Below are positions 1-7,000 of a stretch of DNA of 9,454 nt, piece after piece; the stretch's first letter is position 1; the number at the start of each line of letters is the position of its first letter. A model generated the notes under the pieces. That model made no database searches, was not told the origin of the DNA, and worked only from the letters and a program-made list of their open reading frames with translations. Both the position numbers and the translations under genes were made by a program. Source of the stretch: JBKBXU01 sp046313675 (GTDB taxonomy: Bacteria > Bacteroidota > Bacteroidia > Cytophagales > Cytophagaceae); assembly GCA_046313675.1 (NCBI GenBank), contig JBKBXU010000176.1, positions 1-9,454 of the forward strand, read 5' to 3'.

Positions 1-88
1 AATTATAATTTTTAAATTTATCAATCCACTCGACCAACGTTTCGTCGAGTCCTGACTCATTAAAAAATATGTGAACAAATTCTCTCAT
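1..88 (-). CDS. Unidentified protein, N-terminal fragment (runs off window)
   Basis: An ATG at 88-86 on the minus strand opens a frame that stays open to the window edge, 29 complete codons. It begins MREFVHIFFNESGLDETLVE and continues with WIDKFKNYN. The start lies one base after the TAA of the large transporter-like gene upstream (TAA-T-ATG), which suggests translational coupling in one operon. No clear Shine-Dalgarno sequence precedes it, which is common in this phylum. There is too little sequence to assign a family. The start is chosen because of the tight junction and the uninterrupted frame; it could still be a chance frame, since 29 codons is short. Confidence 0.5.
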   Translation of the reverse strand, partial: MREFVHIFFNESGLDETLVEWIDKFKNYN

Positions 89-89
89 A

Positions 90-3000
90 TTAAAAATCGC
101 TAATTAATTCTTCCTGATGTTTTTCTACCTCCCTGGTAGAAGAAATCAAAAGGGATTTGGGTATTTCATCGTAAATATTGATCAATTCATTCAGTTGCTC
201 TCTTGGTATCTTGTAATAAATACTGTCGGACAAGCTAATCAATTGAATAAGTCCATTGTCAAAATTATTTATTTCCAGATTTGAAACCACTTCTCCGGCT
301 TCAAAATTACAGGTTTCTCCCTCTCCGGCACGACATTTAATGTTCCCTTTATACACGATCATATAATCCAAACAATTACCAGATTCAAACTCAGCAACCA
401 GCTCATTGGCCACCGATGTTTTAAGCTGAATTACCTTGGCAATTTCTGATAATATAATACCGGGAATGGATTTAAATTCTTGGATCGAACTTAAGAATTT
501 GGTAATGTCAAAGATCAGATATGGCTCTTCCCCATCGGCATTATTAGGTTTTAATCCTGCCAGAAGGGTTTGAGAATACTCGTATTTCTTTTTAAAACGC
601 TCCAGATAGTCAGCAAAGGCCAGTTCTCCCAAATCAAATAGGGCCTTAGCGGCAATTTCTTTTAACAGTGGATCAGGATTTACCATGTTAGCGGCAAAAA
701 TTTCGACGTATTGACTATTTTTCTCATCCGCCAGCTCCTTAATGGCGCAAGCCTTTGTCCAACGGTTGACCCATTTATAGTCTCTGTTCACCAGGTTATA
801 TAATACCTCGAACTTTGACATTGGGTCTGTTGGCAAAAAGTCCTGCATTTTTTCCACTTTTTCTACCAAAGAGGCAGGATTGAGCAAAGGAAGAAGCATT
901 GGTTTCAGCTCTTCAGCAAGTATGATGTTAAGTAAACCGGAGGCAAATTCCGATTCGTCCGCATTTTTTCCGGTGATTTTTTCCTGCACAAGCTCAACAG
1001 ACCGGGTGTCATATAGCAAAGCCAAAAGCTTATACAATTCATTGTAGTTATTATCAATCTCAGCCTTCATGGCAGAAAGAAGAAGCTCGGAAGCATTTTC
1101 TCTTTCCAGGTCAAGATAAACGGACATGTTCCAGACCAAAATTTTAGACACCTCTTCAAGCTCCCTGTTAACATATAAGGTTCCGGATTTTGCCACAGTA
1201 TATCCGGTTGAGGTAAGTGCTTTTAGAACAGCTTTGGAAACGTTTTTATTAGGGTAAGACAGCTTCTCTGAAAGAATTTTAACGGCACTTTCCGTTCCTA
1301 TTTTACCATATATTTCTATGATCCGGATTTGAATTTTTTCTTTCTGACCGGTGCTGTGAAAAGCCGTCTCCAGTATGGGCAGGATATCTTCGCCCGTTGC
1401 TGCCATAGCTGCGACTGCGGCGTTGCTAAACAAGGATGTGTCAAGCATCTCAATAAGGTTATTATAAATATCCTTATTCTTAGTTCCTGCGGCTGAAGTC
1501 ACCGCCTGATACCGTACTTCCTGACTGGAGTCCCTCAATAGGTTATTGAACAAGCGCGAACGCATTGAGTCATCCGAATAGGAAGTCAGAGATGCTCCGA
1601 ACTGTCTTTCGGTGACAATTTTAGAAAACGTAAGTTGCTCTATGTATTTTAACTTTTCAAGGCGAAACTCCGAGCCTTTAAGTTTCTGGTATGTATTTCT
1701 GATAAGTTCGGCATTGGGAGATATCGGAAAATACTTGGTGCTCATGACCCGTTCCAATATATCAATACCATCAAGCAAACACAGCTTTCCGGTTTCATAA
1801 AGTGCAATTTTCTGTGCCAGATCGTCTTCAGATTCCAGCAGGGTAAGCGTAACTTTTTTATAGCTTACAGGATCAAGAATATTTAAAAGAGCCAGACTTC
1901 TTTTCAGTTTACTCCCTCTGAAAAAGGGTATTCCCTGAGCAAGATTTTCAGCAAAAGAAAAGGACCTGGATTCCTTTTGTACCGTCCCCTGTTCATTTTC
2001 AAGGGTATTTTTAAGCCTGTCTCTATAAAGAACGGAAGTTCTTACAGCAACTATAACCCAGGCAATTATAGCTCCGGCGATTACCCAGTAGAAATTAATG
2101 TAGGCAAAGTCAGAATAATGATTCCAGGCATAGGCAATAAGACCTGCTGCGAAAACAGCAAATTGTCGGAGAAATCCATCTATTTTAACAAAAATATCAT
2201 ACCTAAGCTCCTCCTCTATAGGGAAGAAATAGGTAGCGAAAGCGGGTTCTTCGATGGCGTTTCTAAATGAATACGCTGCTATAAGACCCGTTACCACAAC
2301 CAGGAAAAACAGAAAGAAGGTATCTTCAGCAGGATCAGCTGCACCTAAAACACCCAGTCCGTAGGCAATGCCACCCAATATAAGGATAATTACAGGTAAA
2401 ACACTTGTCGTAATCTTTAATCCGTATGTATTGAGAATTTTATTATAGAAAAAGGTTTTAACAACAAAGCTTATAGAAAACAGGATCAATCCGGTTGTTC
2501 CAAGGAAGCTGACCATATTAAACCCTTCGGTAGCCTGCTTAAGGAAAAGTATATACAAAAACAGGTAAGTCAAAAGACCAAGGCCAAGAGAGGAAATAAT
2601 CGAGAAGAAGCCTAAATGAATAAGGTATTTCTGCTTAACCAGTTTAAAGATGCTGTTGTAGAAACTCACGTATTGATCGCTGGTATCTAGCCTTCGCAGG
2701 AAACCATATCTGTCAAACAGCAAAAAGGTCATTGAAAGACCGGTAAACATAAGCAGGCCACTATAAAAAAACCAATCAGCTCCGTTGGTTAAAATATTAC
2801 CTTCAATGACAAAGGCGGGAATGGATAAAGTTAGCCCTGAAATCCAGATTCCAAGATCCACCTTATTAACCATACGTCGGCTTTCCCGAACATCAAAAAG
2901 ACGATCCACTATACCACGAAAACATATTCTAACCAGGGAAAATGTAGGAATTAGAGATGCCAGGGCATAAAAGCCAATGTAGTCTTTGTAGGAGGAATCC

Positions 3001-3305
3001 ATTCCATAATAAATAAGGAAGGCATTGGCAGTAACTATGGCTAGTGAAATGTAAACAAGGTTGGAGAAGGCGATTTTACTCTGAATTTTTGAAAAAATAG
3101 CCGAAACCAACATTCCTGCTGCTCCTGAGGCGAGTAATATTTGAGGAAGAAAATCCTGATTATACTTATTGTAGAAATTTATAATACTACCATAGGTAAG
3201 AAAAAGAATGGATGCACTTAAAAACAGACCTGTAAAAACCAGGTATATAAGCCTTCCACCCTCACCTTTTTCTAATCGGAGTATATGATTAAAGTAGTTT
3301 TTCAT
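90..3305 (-). CDS. Nucleotide-transporter-like membrane protein fused to HEAT repeats and a degenerate cyclic-nucleotide-binding domain
   Basis: A 1071-residue protein in three parts. Residues about 1-430 are strongly hydrophobic with roughly twelve candidate membrane helices and short charged loops, resembling ATP/ADP translocase (TLC) or MFS carriers. Residues about 450-940 are soluble and helical, in repeating helix pairs typical of HEAT/armadillo folds (for example the stretch around SSQEVRYQAVTSAAGTKNKD). Residues about 955-1045 look like a cNMP-binding beta-roll (DYMIVYKGNIKCRAGEGET, then FEAGEVVSNLEI), but I do not see a clear phosphate-binding cassette, so ligand binding is doubtful. 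The protein should sit in the inner membrane with the HEAT and cNMP-like parts in the cytoplasm. Substrate is unknown; nucleotide exchange is only a family-based guess, and a signalling or scaffold role is possible. The ATG at 3305 is used: the first helix follows a short charged N-terminus, and no better upstream start is visible. It appears to head an operon with the partial gene at 1-88. Confidence 0.85.
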   Translation of the reverse strand: MKNYFNHILRLEKGEGGRLIYLVFTGLFLSASILFLTYGSIINFYNKYNQDFLPQILLASGAAGMLVSAIFSKIQSKIAFSNLVYISLAIVTANAFLIYYGMDSSYKDYIGFYALASLIPTFSLVRICFRGIVDRLFDVRESRRMVNKVDLGIWISGLTLSIPAFVIEGNILTNGADWFFYSGLLMFTGLSMTFLLFDRYGFLRRLDTSDQYVSFYNSIFKLVKQKYLIHLGFFSIISSLGLGLLTYLFLYILFLKQATEGFNMVSFLGTTGLILFSISFVVKTFFYNKILNTYGLKITTSVLPVIILILGGIAYGLGVLGAADPAEDTFFLFFLVVVTGLIAAYSFRNAIEEPAFATYFFPIEEELRYDIFVKIDGFLRQFAVFAAGLIAYAWNHYSDFAYINFYWVIAGAIIAWVIVAVRTSVLYRDRLKNTLENEQGTVQKESRSFSFAENLAQGIPFFRGSKLKRSLALLNILDPVSYKKVTLTLLESEDDLAQKIALYETGKLCLLDGIDILERVMSTKYFPISPNAELIRNTYQKLKGSEFRLEKLKYIEQLTFSKIVTERQFGASLTSYSDDSMRSRLFNNLLRDSSQEVRYQAVTSAAGTKNKDIYNNLIEMLDTSLFSNAAVAAMAATGEDILPILETAFHSTGQKEKIQIRIIEIYGKIGTESAVKILSEKLSYPNKNVSKAVLKALTSTGYTVAKSGTLYVNRELEEVSKILVWNMSVYLDLERENASELLLSAMKAEIDNNYNELYKLLALLYDTRSVELVQEKITGKNADESEFASGLLNIILAEELKPMLLPLLNPASLVEKVEKMQDFLPTDPMSKFEVLYNLVNRDYKWVNRWTKACAIKELADEKNSQYVEIFAANMVNPDPLLKEIAAKALFDLGELAFADYLERFKKKYEYSQTLLAGLKPNNADGEEPYLIFDITKFLSSIQEFKSIPGIILSEIAKVIQLKTSVANELVAEFESGNCLDYMIVYKGNIKCRAGEGETCNFEAGEVVSNLEINNFDNGLIQLISLSDSIYYKIPREQLNELINIYDEIPKSLLISSTREVEKHQEELISDF

Positions 3306-3356
3306 TAGAATAATCCCATAAAGGATATATAATGCTGATTAAAAGCTGATAGAATA

Positions 3357-3364
3357 CAAATGTA
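3357..3364 (-). promoter_or_regulatory. Candidate -7 promoter element (TACATTTG)
   Basis: On the minus strand this octamer reads TACATTTG, a full match to the Bacteroidota -7 consensus TAnnTTTG. It lies about 50 bp upstream of the 1071-residue gene's ATG. No good TTTG -33 element is found at the usual 19-21 bp spacing, so the call rests on one short motif in AT-rich DNA. Confidence 0.3.
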
Positions 3365-3430
3365 ATAATAATCTAGCAATATCACGTTTTAATTTAAGTA
3401 AATTTCAGGGAATTTATTCAAGGAAATATA

Positions 3431-3738
3431 ATACCCCTCAGCCTTCGGCAGCTCCCCTAATTCAGGTGAGCCAGCCTGATCAAACAGGAATGGTAGTCTT
3501 AATAAATTAATTTTACATATGATCAGTAGAAAGCAGTTAGGATCATGCTTCCCTTCGTGCATCCGCCCCAGCGAATCATCGTGACTTTTCTTCGTGTTCT
3601 TCGTGATACCATAAAAACGCCTGCGCTTTAATGTAACTCCGCATCAAACTCTGTGTTCCCGTGTTAAAATTTGCTCTGCCGCCAGCCACTACCTAAAAAC
3701 TCCCATTTAACCTGTTTCCCGGACCTGTTCCGGGATCC
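3431..3738. repeat. Interspersed repeat composite, copy A (three modules)
   Basis: Three modules occur in the same order and orientation as in the copy at 6506-6856. Module 1 (3431-3528) runs from ATACCCCTCAGCC to CATATGATCAGTA. Module 2 (about 3552-3612) contains CTTCGTGCATCCGC followed by repeated TTCGTG words. Module 3 (3682-3738) runs from CCAGCCACTACCTAAAAACT to CCTGTTCCGGGATCC and includes the hairpin CCCGGA-CCTGT-TCCGGG. Spacers between modules differ from the second copy. No coding potential is apparent; short frames across it are artefacts of the repeat. Together with the next two plus-strand-neutral entries it fills most of the gene-free stretch 3306-4061. Confidence 0.8.
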
Positions 3739-3942
3739 GTTGCCGCTGGCAGTGATAAAAATGCCCGATCGAACATCCTTCTATGACGACTTCACCACGG
3801 AATGACTTTACGTTGCATCCAACAGATGCCGGAACTGTGGCTTAGCTAAGCCCATCGCAAGTCCGGCAAGGTCATACAGACTGGATTTGGTACTAAATCG
3901 AAAAGAGTCGTCAGTCAAATCCTTAACCGGATCATACCCCTT
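3739..3942. other. Gene-free spacer between repeat modules, containing a nested palindrome
   Basis: No convincing gene lies here. The minus strand has a 48-codon open frame ending at 3808 with no ATG near its beginning; it is treated as chance or repeat-derived. The most structured part is the palindrome entered separately at 3827-3868. Base composition is close to 50% G+C in places, higher than in neighbouring coding DNA, as in the repeat modules. Confidence 0.5.
3827..3868. repeat. Nested inverted repeat (cruciform-like)
   Basis: A perfect 14-bp palindrome GGCTTAGCTAAGCC (3839-3852) lies inside an outer inverted pair, TGCCGGA (3827-3833) and TCCGGCA (3862-3868). The outer stem can be extended slightly with a bulge. 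There is no flanking T-tract, so a terminator is not supported. It may be part of the same repeat family as the surrounding modules. Confidence 0.6.
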
Positions 3943-4060
3943 TGTGCATCCGCTTCAGCGGATCATCGTGATTTTTCTTCGTGTTTTTCGTGCACCAAAA
4001 CAACCTCATAAGCGCTTTAGCCAACTCCGTGTTAAACTCTGTGTTTCTCCGTGGTTAAAA
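3943..4060. repeat. Partial third copy of the repeat composite (module 2 type)
   Basis: The part 3943-3997 matches module 2, with the perfect hairpin sequence ATCCGCTTCAGCGGAT at 3948-3963 and following TTCGTG words. The same hairpin is at 6710-6725 and is degenerate at 3561-3576. It is followed by 4023-4060, a run of CTCCGTG / CTCTGTG words ending in GTGGTTAAAA, which resembles 3636-3667 in copy A. Module 1 and module 3 are absent. It ends directly at the terminator of the secreted-protein gene. Confidence 0.7.
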
Positions 4061-4061
4061 G

Positions 4062-4092
4062 AAAAAAAAAGCTTACACCTCCGTGCAAGCTC
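4062..4092 (-). terminator. Rho-independent terminator of the T9SS cargo gene
   Basis: Read on the minus strand, AGCTT-G-CAC pairs with GTG-T-AAGCT around the loop GGAG (one mismatched pair in the stem), followed at once by nine T residues. It begins about 25 bp after the stop codon of the gene ending at 4117. Confidence 0.85.
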
Positions 4093-4116
4093 TTTATGAT
4101 TAAAATAAACTCAGAA

Positions 4117-6021
4117 TTACTTTATAACCTTTATCGTCTGTACACTTTCCCCACCTTGCAGCATGATGATCAATAAACCATCCTGTACACCTGACAAGTT
4201 GATCCGGTTATCTCCTCTGGACACAGCATATTCTGACAAGGGCTGTCCGGCTGAGTTAAGAACTTTTACCGTACCCGATAGCGGCATATTGTTTATGTAA
4301 AGCTCTTTGTCGTATACGTAAAAATCTTTGTTGTTGACCACTATGGCACTGTTGCCCGAGATGACTGTTTGCATGGTAAATTCTCCACTGCCTTCGGAAA
4401 GGGACGCAAGGTAATCCTCTTCCGGTACAGACATTACAAAAATAACATATTCTACACCTACTGCCAGTACCTCCCCTTCAGTATCTCTAATTGCGGTCCT
4501 TAGAAGCAGGTTATGATTTCCTCCTGTTGGGCTTACCTCCTGGTACATTTCCGATGATATTGTTTCGGCTCTTTCAACATCAAACGCATTTGCTTCTGCA
4601 GCAGGCACGACAAATATTCTGTAGCTTTCTATGCCTGCTTCGTCAGATGCGGCAGTAAAGGTAACACGGACTCTGCCGATTTCTTCCACTCCTGTGACAG
4701 TGCTTACGGCTTCTACCTCTGCAAATCCTACTTCCTTCTCAAAAGAAGCACTTGGGTCTGATAGTGCATTATGGTAACCTGTACCGCCAACGGACATTAC
4801 AAAAACCACATAGTTTTCCCCTCCTGCCAGATATTCACCTTCTGAGTCACGAAGGCTTGTCCTCAAAAAAACATCTTTATCATTACCATCAACACTCACT
4901 TCTTCATAACGAGAAGAGGGAAGCCCTTCCGCCGTTTCAAGGTTAAATGTACCTGCATTGGCTGCGGGAACTACAAATATTCTGTACGAAGCAACTCCTG
5001 TTTCATCAGAAGCTGCATCAAACGTTAAACGTACCTGGCCATTATCTTCTTCCGCAGTTAAATTACTTACCGCAAGAGTTGGAGACATTAAAGTAATTTC
5101 TTCGCTTGCTTCAGAAAGATTGTCGCTGTGTGTATTTTCTCCATAAGACATAACATACACCTGATATGCCACCCCATTGGCAATGGCATTACCATTGACA
5201 TCTAAAAGTTCTGCGGACAAAGTAAACTCCTGATTACTTCCGGTAACACTTCTTTCCTGATACCTTCCTGCTTCTACTTGCTGTGCCTGAGCAAGCCCAA
5301 ACGTTGCTCCGGCAGGTACTACAAATATTCTGTAGTGATCTATGCCTTCTTCATTCTCAGCTGCGGTAAAAGAAACCTGCATATCCGAAGCATTGCGGTT
5401 GTTACCAACATCAGCAAGGCTAACATGGGTCGCTGCTTCGGTATTTTCAGTAGCACCGGCACGGATGGAAACTCCAGGACGGGATTCGTAGGCGTAGGAG
5501 TAGATAGTAAACATCTGTAAGTCAGTTGAAACATAGATATAAAGCCACCCATAATAAATGTTACCATCTTTTGAAAACTTTAGCCCAACATGGCCTGTGT
5601 GGTTTGTAGGCCAGACACTATAACCTTCATTTGGCTCACTAAACTCACGTATGTTTCCAAAAATTCCATCCTGACTATAAAAACTTTTTTCGTTTGAAAT
5701 AATGGTGCCTTGTCCCAAGTTATCCGGCTCACCCACAGAACCATTAGGAGCCACAACAAAGGCTGAATTATTAATAGGAATGATACTAATATGATCTTCG
5801 GCGGGAGGAAATTGAGGACTCCTATGGACTTGTTCAATACGAAAACGACTAATATCGTCTACATCTAATTTAATAACGTAACTTTCGTTATGCCCATACG
5901 CCTCACCAATAACCCCTTTATCTTCAGTTACAATTTGAGCATACAAAATATTATTTGATAATATATAACCTATAAAAGAAAACAAGAAAAACAACTGTAA
6001 TATCGTAAAATTAACCCTCAT
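4117..6021 (-). CDS. Secreted T9SS cargo protein with three internal repeats and a C-terminal sorting domain
   Basis: A 634-residue protein. Residues 1-29 form a signal peptide (hydrophobic core FFLFSFIGYI, probable cleavage after YAQ). Residues about 30-190 form an N-terminal domain ending in YGWLYIYVSTDLQMFTIYSY and PGVSIRAGA, a pattern seen in exported Bacteroidota proteins. Three repeats of 116-121 residues follow; each carries the core YRIFVVPA (230-237, 346-353, 467-474) and later a YxVxVMS strand (286-292, 404-410, 525-531), probably beta-sandwich (fibronectin III-like) modules. Residues about 560-634 (VKVLNSAGQPL, then INLSGVQDGLLIIMLQGG, KVIK end) fit a type A sorting domain, which directs outer-membrane passage by T9SS and usually surface anchoring or release. 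I see no catalytic domain; adhesion or binding is a guess. The gene starts 88 bp after the orphan sorting-domain frame and has its own terminator. No clean promoter is recognised upstream. Confidence 0.85.
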   Translation of the reverse strand: MRVNFTILQLFFLFSFIGYILSNNILYAQIVTEDKGVIGEAYGHNESYVIKLDVDDISRFRIEQVHRSPQFPPAEDHISIIPINNSAFVVAPNGSVGEPDNLGQGTIISNEKSFYSQDGIFGNIREFSEPNEGYSVWPTNHTGHVGLKFSKDGNIYYGWLYIYVSTDLQMFTIYSYAYESRPGVSIRAGATENTEAATHVSLADVGNNRNASDMQVSFTAAENEEGIDHYRIFVVPAGATFGLAQAQQVEAGRYQERSVTGSNQEFTLSAELLDVNGNAIANGVAYQVYVMSYGENTHSDNLSEASEEITLMSPTLAVSNLTAEEDNGQVRLTFDAASDETGVASYRIFVVPAANAGTFNLETAEGLPSSRYEEVSVDGNDKDVFLRTSLRDSEGEYLAGGENYVVFVMSVGGTGYHNALSDPSASFEKEVGFAEVEAVSTVTGVEEIGRVRVTFTAASDEAGIESYRIFVVPAAEANAFDVERAETISSEMYQEVSPTGGNHNLLLRTAIRDTEGEVLAVGVEYVIFVMSVPEEDYLASLSEGSGEFTMQTVISGNSAIVVNNKDFYVYDKELYINNMPLSGTVKVLNSAGQPLSEYAVSRGDNRINLSGVQDGLLIIMLQGGESVQTIKVIK

Positions 6022-6108
6022 ATATTTTTATTATTTAGGTGAAATTATGTCTTTATTCAAAATAACGATTTATTTAGCAACTAATAGCTTTCATTTATTA
6101 TATTAAAA

Positions 6109-6414
6109 TTAATTTCTAATTAATTTAACAAACTCAGAAGAATCTCCTATATCAAGTCTAAGTATATAAATACCAGAGGCAACATCATTCAGATTTAACA
6201 CAACTTCTTCTACATCAAAAACTTCATTCTCTACAACGTGAACACCTAAACTATTAGTAACATATATTTTAATATTTTTAATCGGCTTATAAAAACTCAA
6301 ATAGAAGGTTCCAGTAGATGGATTGGGTTTTTCCTCCGCTCCAGAGTCTCTCCCCAAGAGGACTCTGGAGTTTTTAAAAGCATTAAATTTCATGGCTATA
6401 CTTTTAAAAACCAA
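6109..6414 (-). pseudogene. Cargo-less T9SS type A sorting domain (probable 3' gene remnant)
   Basis: The frame encodes about 94-101 residues. An ATG is at 6393; an alternative TTG start is at 6414, and the frame is open upstream only to a TAG at 6456-6454. From KPNPSTGTFYLSF onwards it is a typical sorting domain: the PNPSxG motif, then KIYVTNSLGVHVVENE, then LNDVASGIYILRL, ending in FVKLIRN. There is no signal peptide and no cargo domain, so as it stands it could not enter the Sec/T9SS route. Its upstream DNA is interspersed repeat and not a missing 5' half. The likeliest explanation is the 3' remnant of a deleted cargo gene. A functional detached tag is possible but nothing in the sequence supports it. 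Confidence 0.75.
6339..6370. repeat. Strong inverted repeat at the 5' edge of the orphan sorting domain
   Basis: CTCCAGAGTC (6339-6348) pairs perfectly with GACTCTGGAG (6361-6370) across a 12-nt loop. On the plus strand it is followed by TTTTT (6371-6375), so it could work as a weak plus-strand terminator. On the minus strand it is translated as part of the orphan frame, immediately before the PNPSTG motif. Confidence 0.7.
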
Positions 6415-7000
6415 GCATTTTATCGAAATAAATTTTGAAGTCTGCGATTGGAGCTAGAATCCGCGGGAATAAACAGAGTGAGTTCGGAGTTTGAGAGTGG
6501 AGTAAATACCCCTCAGCCTTAGGCAGCTCCCATAATTTAGGTGAGCCAGCCTGATCCAACAGGAATAAAAACTTTGAGAAATTAATTTCCCATATGATCA
6601 GTAAACGGAAATAATTCTCCGATCGGGGAGATTGCCGCGGCTTGCCTAAGCTCATGCCCTTTAAAGCCTCGCAATGACGGTAAGGGCCAGGATCCGGCTT
6701 CCTTCGTGCATCCGCTTCAGCGGATCATCGTATTTTTTTTAGTGGCCTTCGTGAAACCATAAGACGACTTTAAGACCTTTAGCAAGCAGCATACTGCCTC
6801 CAGCCACTACCTAAAAACTTCCCATTAACCTGTTTCCCGGACCTGTTCCGGGATCCATATGCAGAGTGAGAGCGGAGTGTGAAAGTAGAAACGTCTTGAT
6901 TAAAATCCTTTTATGAGAAAAAATTGAATCCTTGCAACTGAACCCATAAATTCCGCCTGTAAATCGAGGTGGTTTTCCTCACACCAAGTCGCCTGGCAAA
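6415..7000. other. Gene-free region of repeat-derived sequence
   Basis: No supported gene. It contains repeat copy B (6506-6856), preceded by 6477-6505 and followed by 6862-6890 with similar GAGTGAG / GGAGT words. Bases 6604-6700, inside the copy, include GATTGCCGCGGC and GCCTCGCAATGACGG. Bases 6891-7000, downstream of the lipoprotein gene, show no convincing terminator: only a 4-bp GGTG/CACC stem without a T-tract. An 83-codon minus-strand frame across the repeat is rejected as an artefact. Confidence 0.6.
6506..6856. repeat. Interspersed repeat composite, copy B (three modules)
   Basis: Same order and orientation as copy A. Module 1 (6506-6603) runs ATACCCCTCAGCC to CATATGATCAGTA with scattered substitutions. 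Module 2 (about 6701-6758) has the intact hairpin ATCCGCTTCAGCGGAT at 6710-6725. Module 3 (6800-6856) ends CCTGTTCCGGGATCC. A stretch of about 97 bp (6604-6700) between modules 1 and 2 is not found in copy A. The divergence between the copies points to old, modular dispersal and not to a recent duplication. Confidence 0.8.

Noticed and set aside
1612..2970. Several 61-97 codon plus-strand frames opposite the transporter-like gene
   Set aside because: Antisense shadows of a long, well-supported coding region; no domain or start context.
3739..3942. tRNA or other structured RNA gene
   Set aside because: No T-loop GTTCGA-type sequence or cloverleaf pairing could be found; only the palindrome is structured.
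3808..3954. 48-codon minus-strand open frame reading SLYDLAGLAMGLAKPQ near its end
   Set aside because: It has no start codon near its beginning, no supporting context, and overlaps the nested palindrome; length is within chance expectation.
3431..4060. CRISPR array or insertion sequence as an explanation for the repeats
   Set aside because: The modules are long, few, degenerate and irregularly spaced, with no uniform spacers; no transposase frame or terminal inverted repeats are present.
3887..4099. 70-codon plus-strand frame
   Set aside because: It translates the TTCGTG / CTCCGTG repeat words and runs through the minus-strand terminator; no protein character.
5340..5837. Two minus-strand frames of 75 and 85 codons inside the secreted-protein gene
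   Set aside because: Alternative-frame shadows of the 634-residue gene, whose signal peptide, repeats and sorting domain fix the true frame.
6022..6108. Promoter for the secreted-protein gene
   Set aside because: The AT-rich gap has TTTG-like words, but none at correct spacing to a good TAnnTTTG element, so no promoter is called.
6404..6655. 83-codon minus-strand frame across the repeat region
   Set aside because: It overlaps repeat module 1 and the orphan sorting-domain frame, has no recognisable domain, and its sequence follows the repeat words; treated as an artefact.
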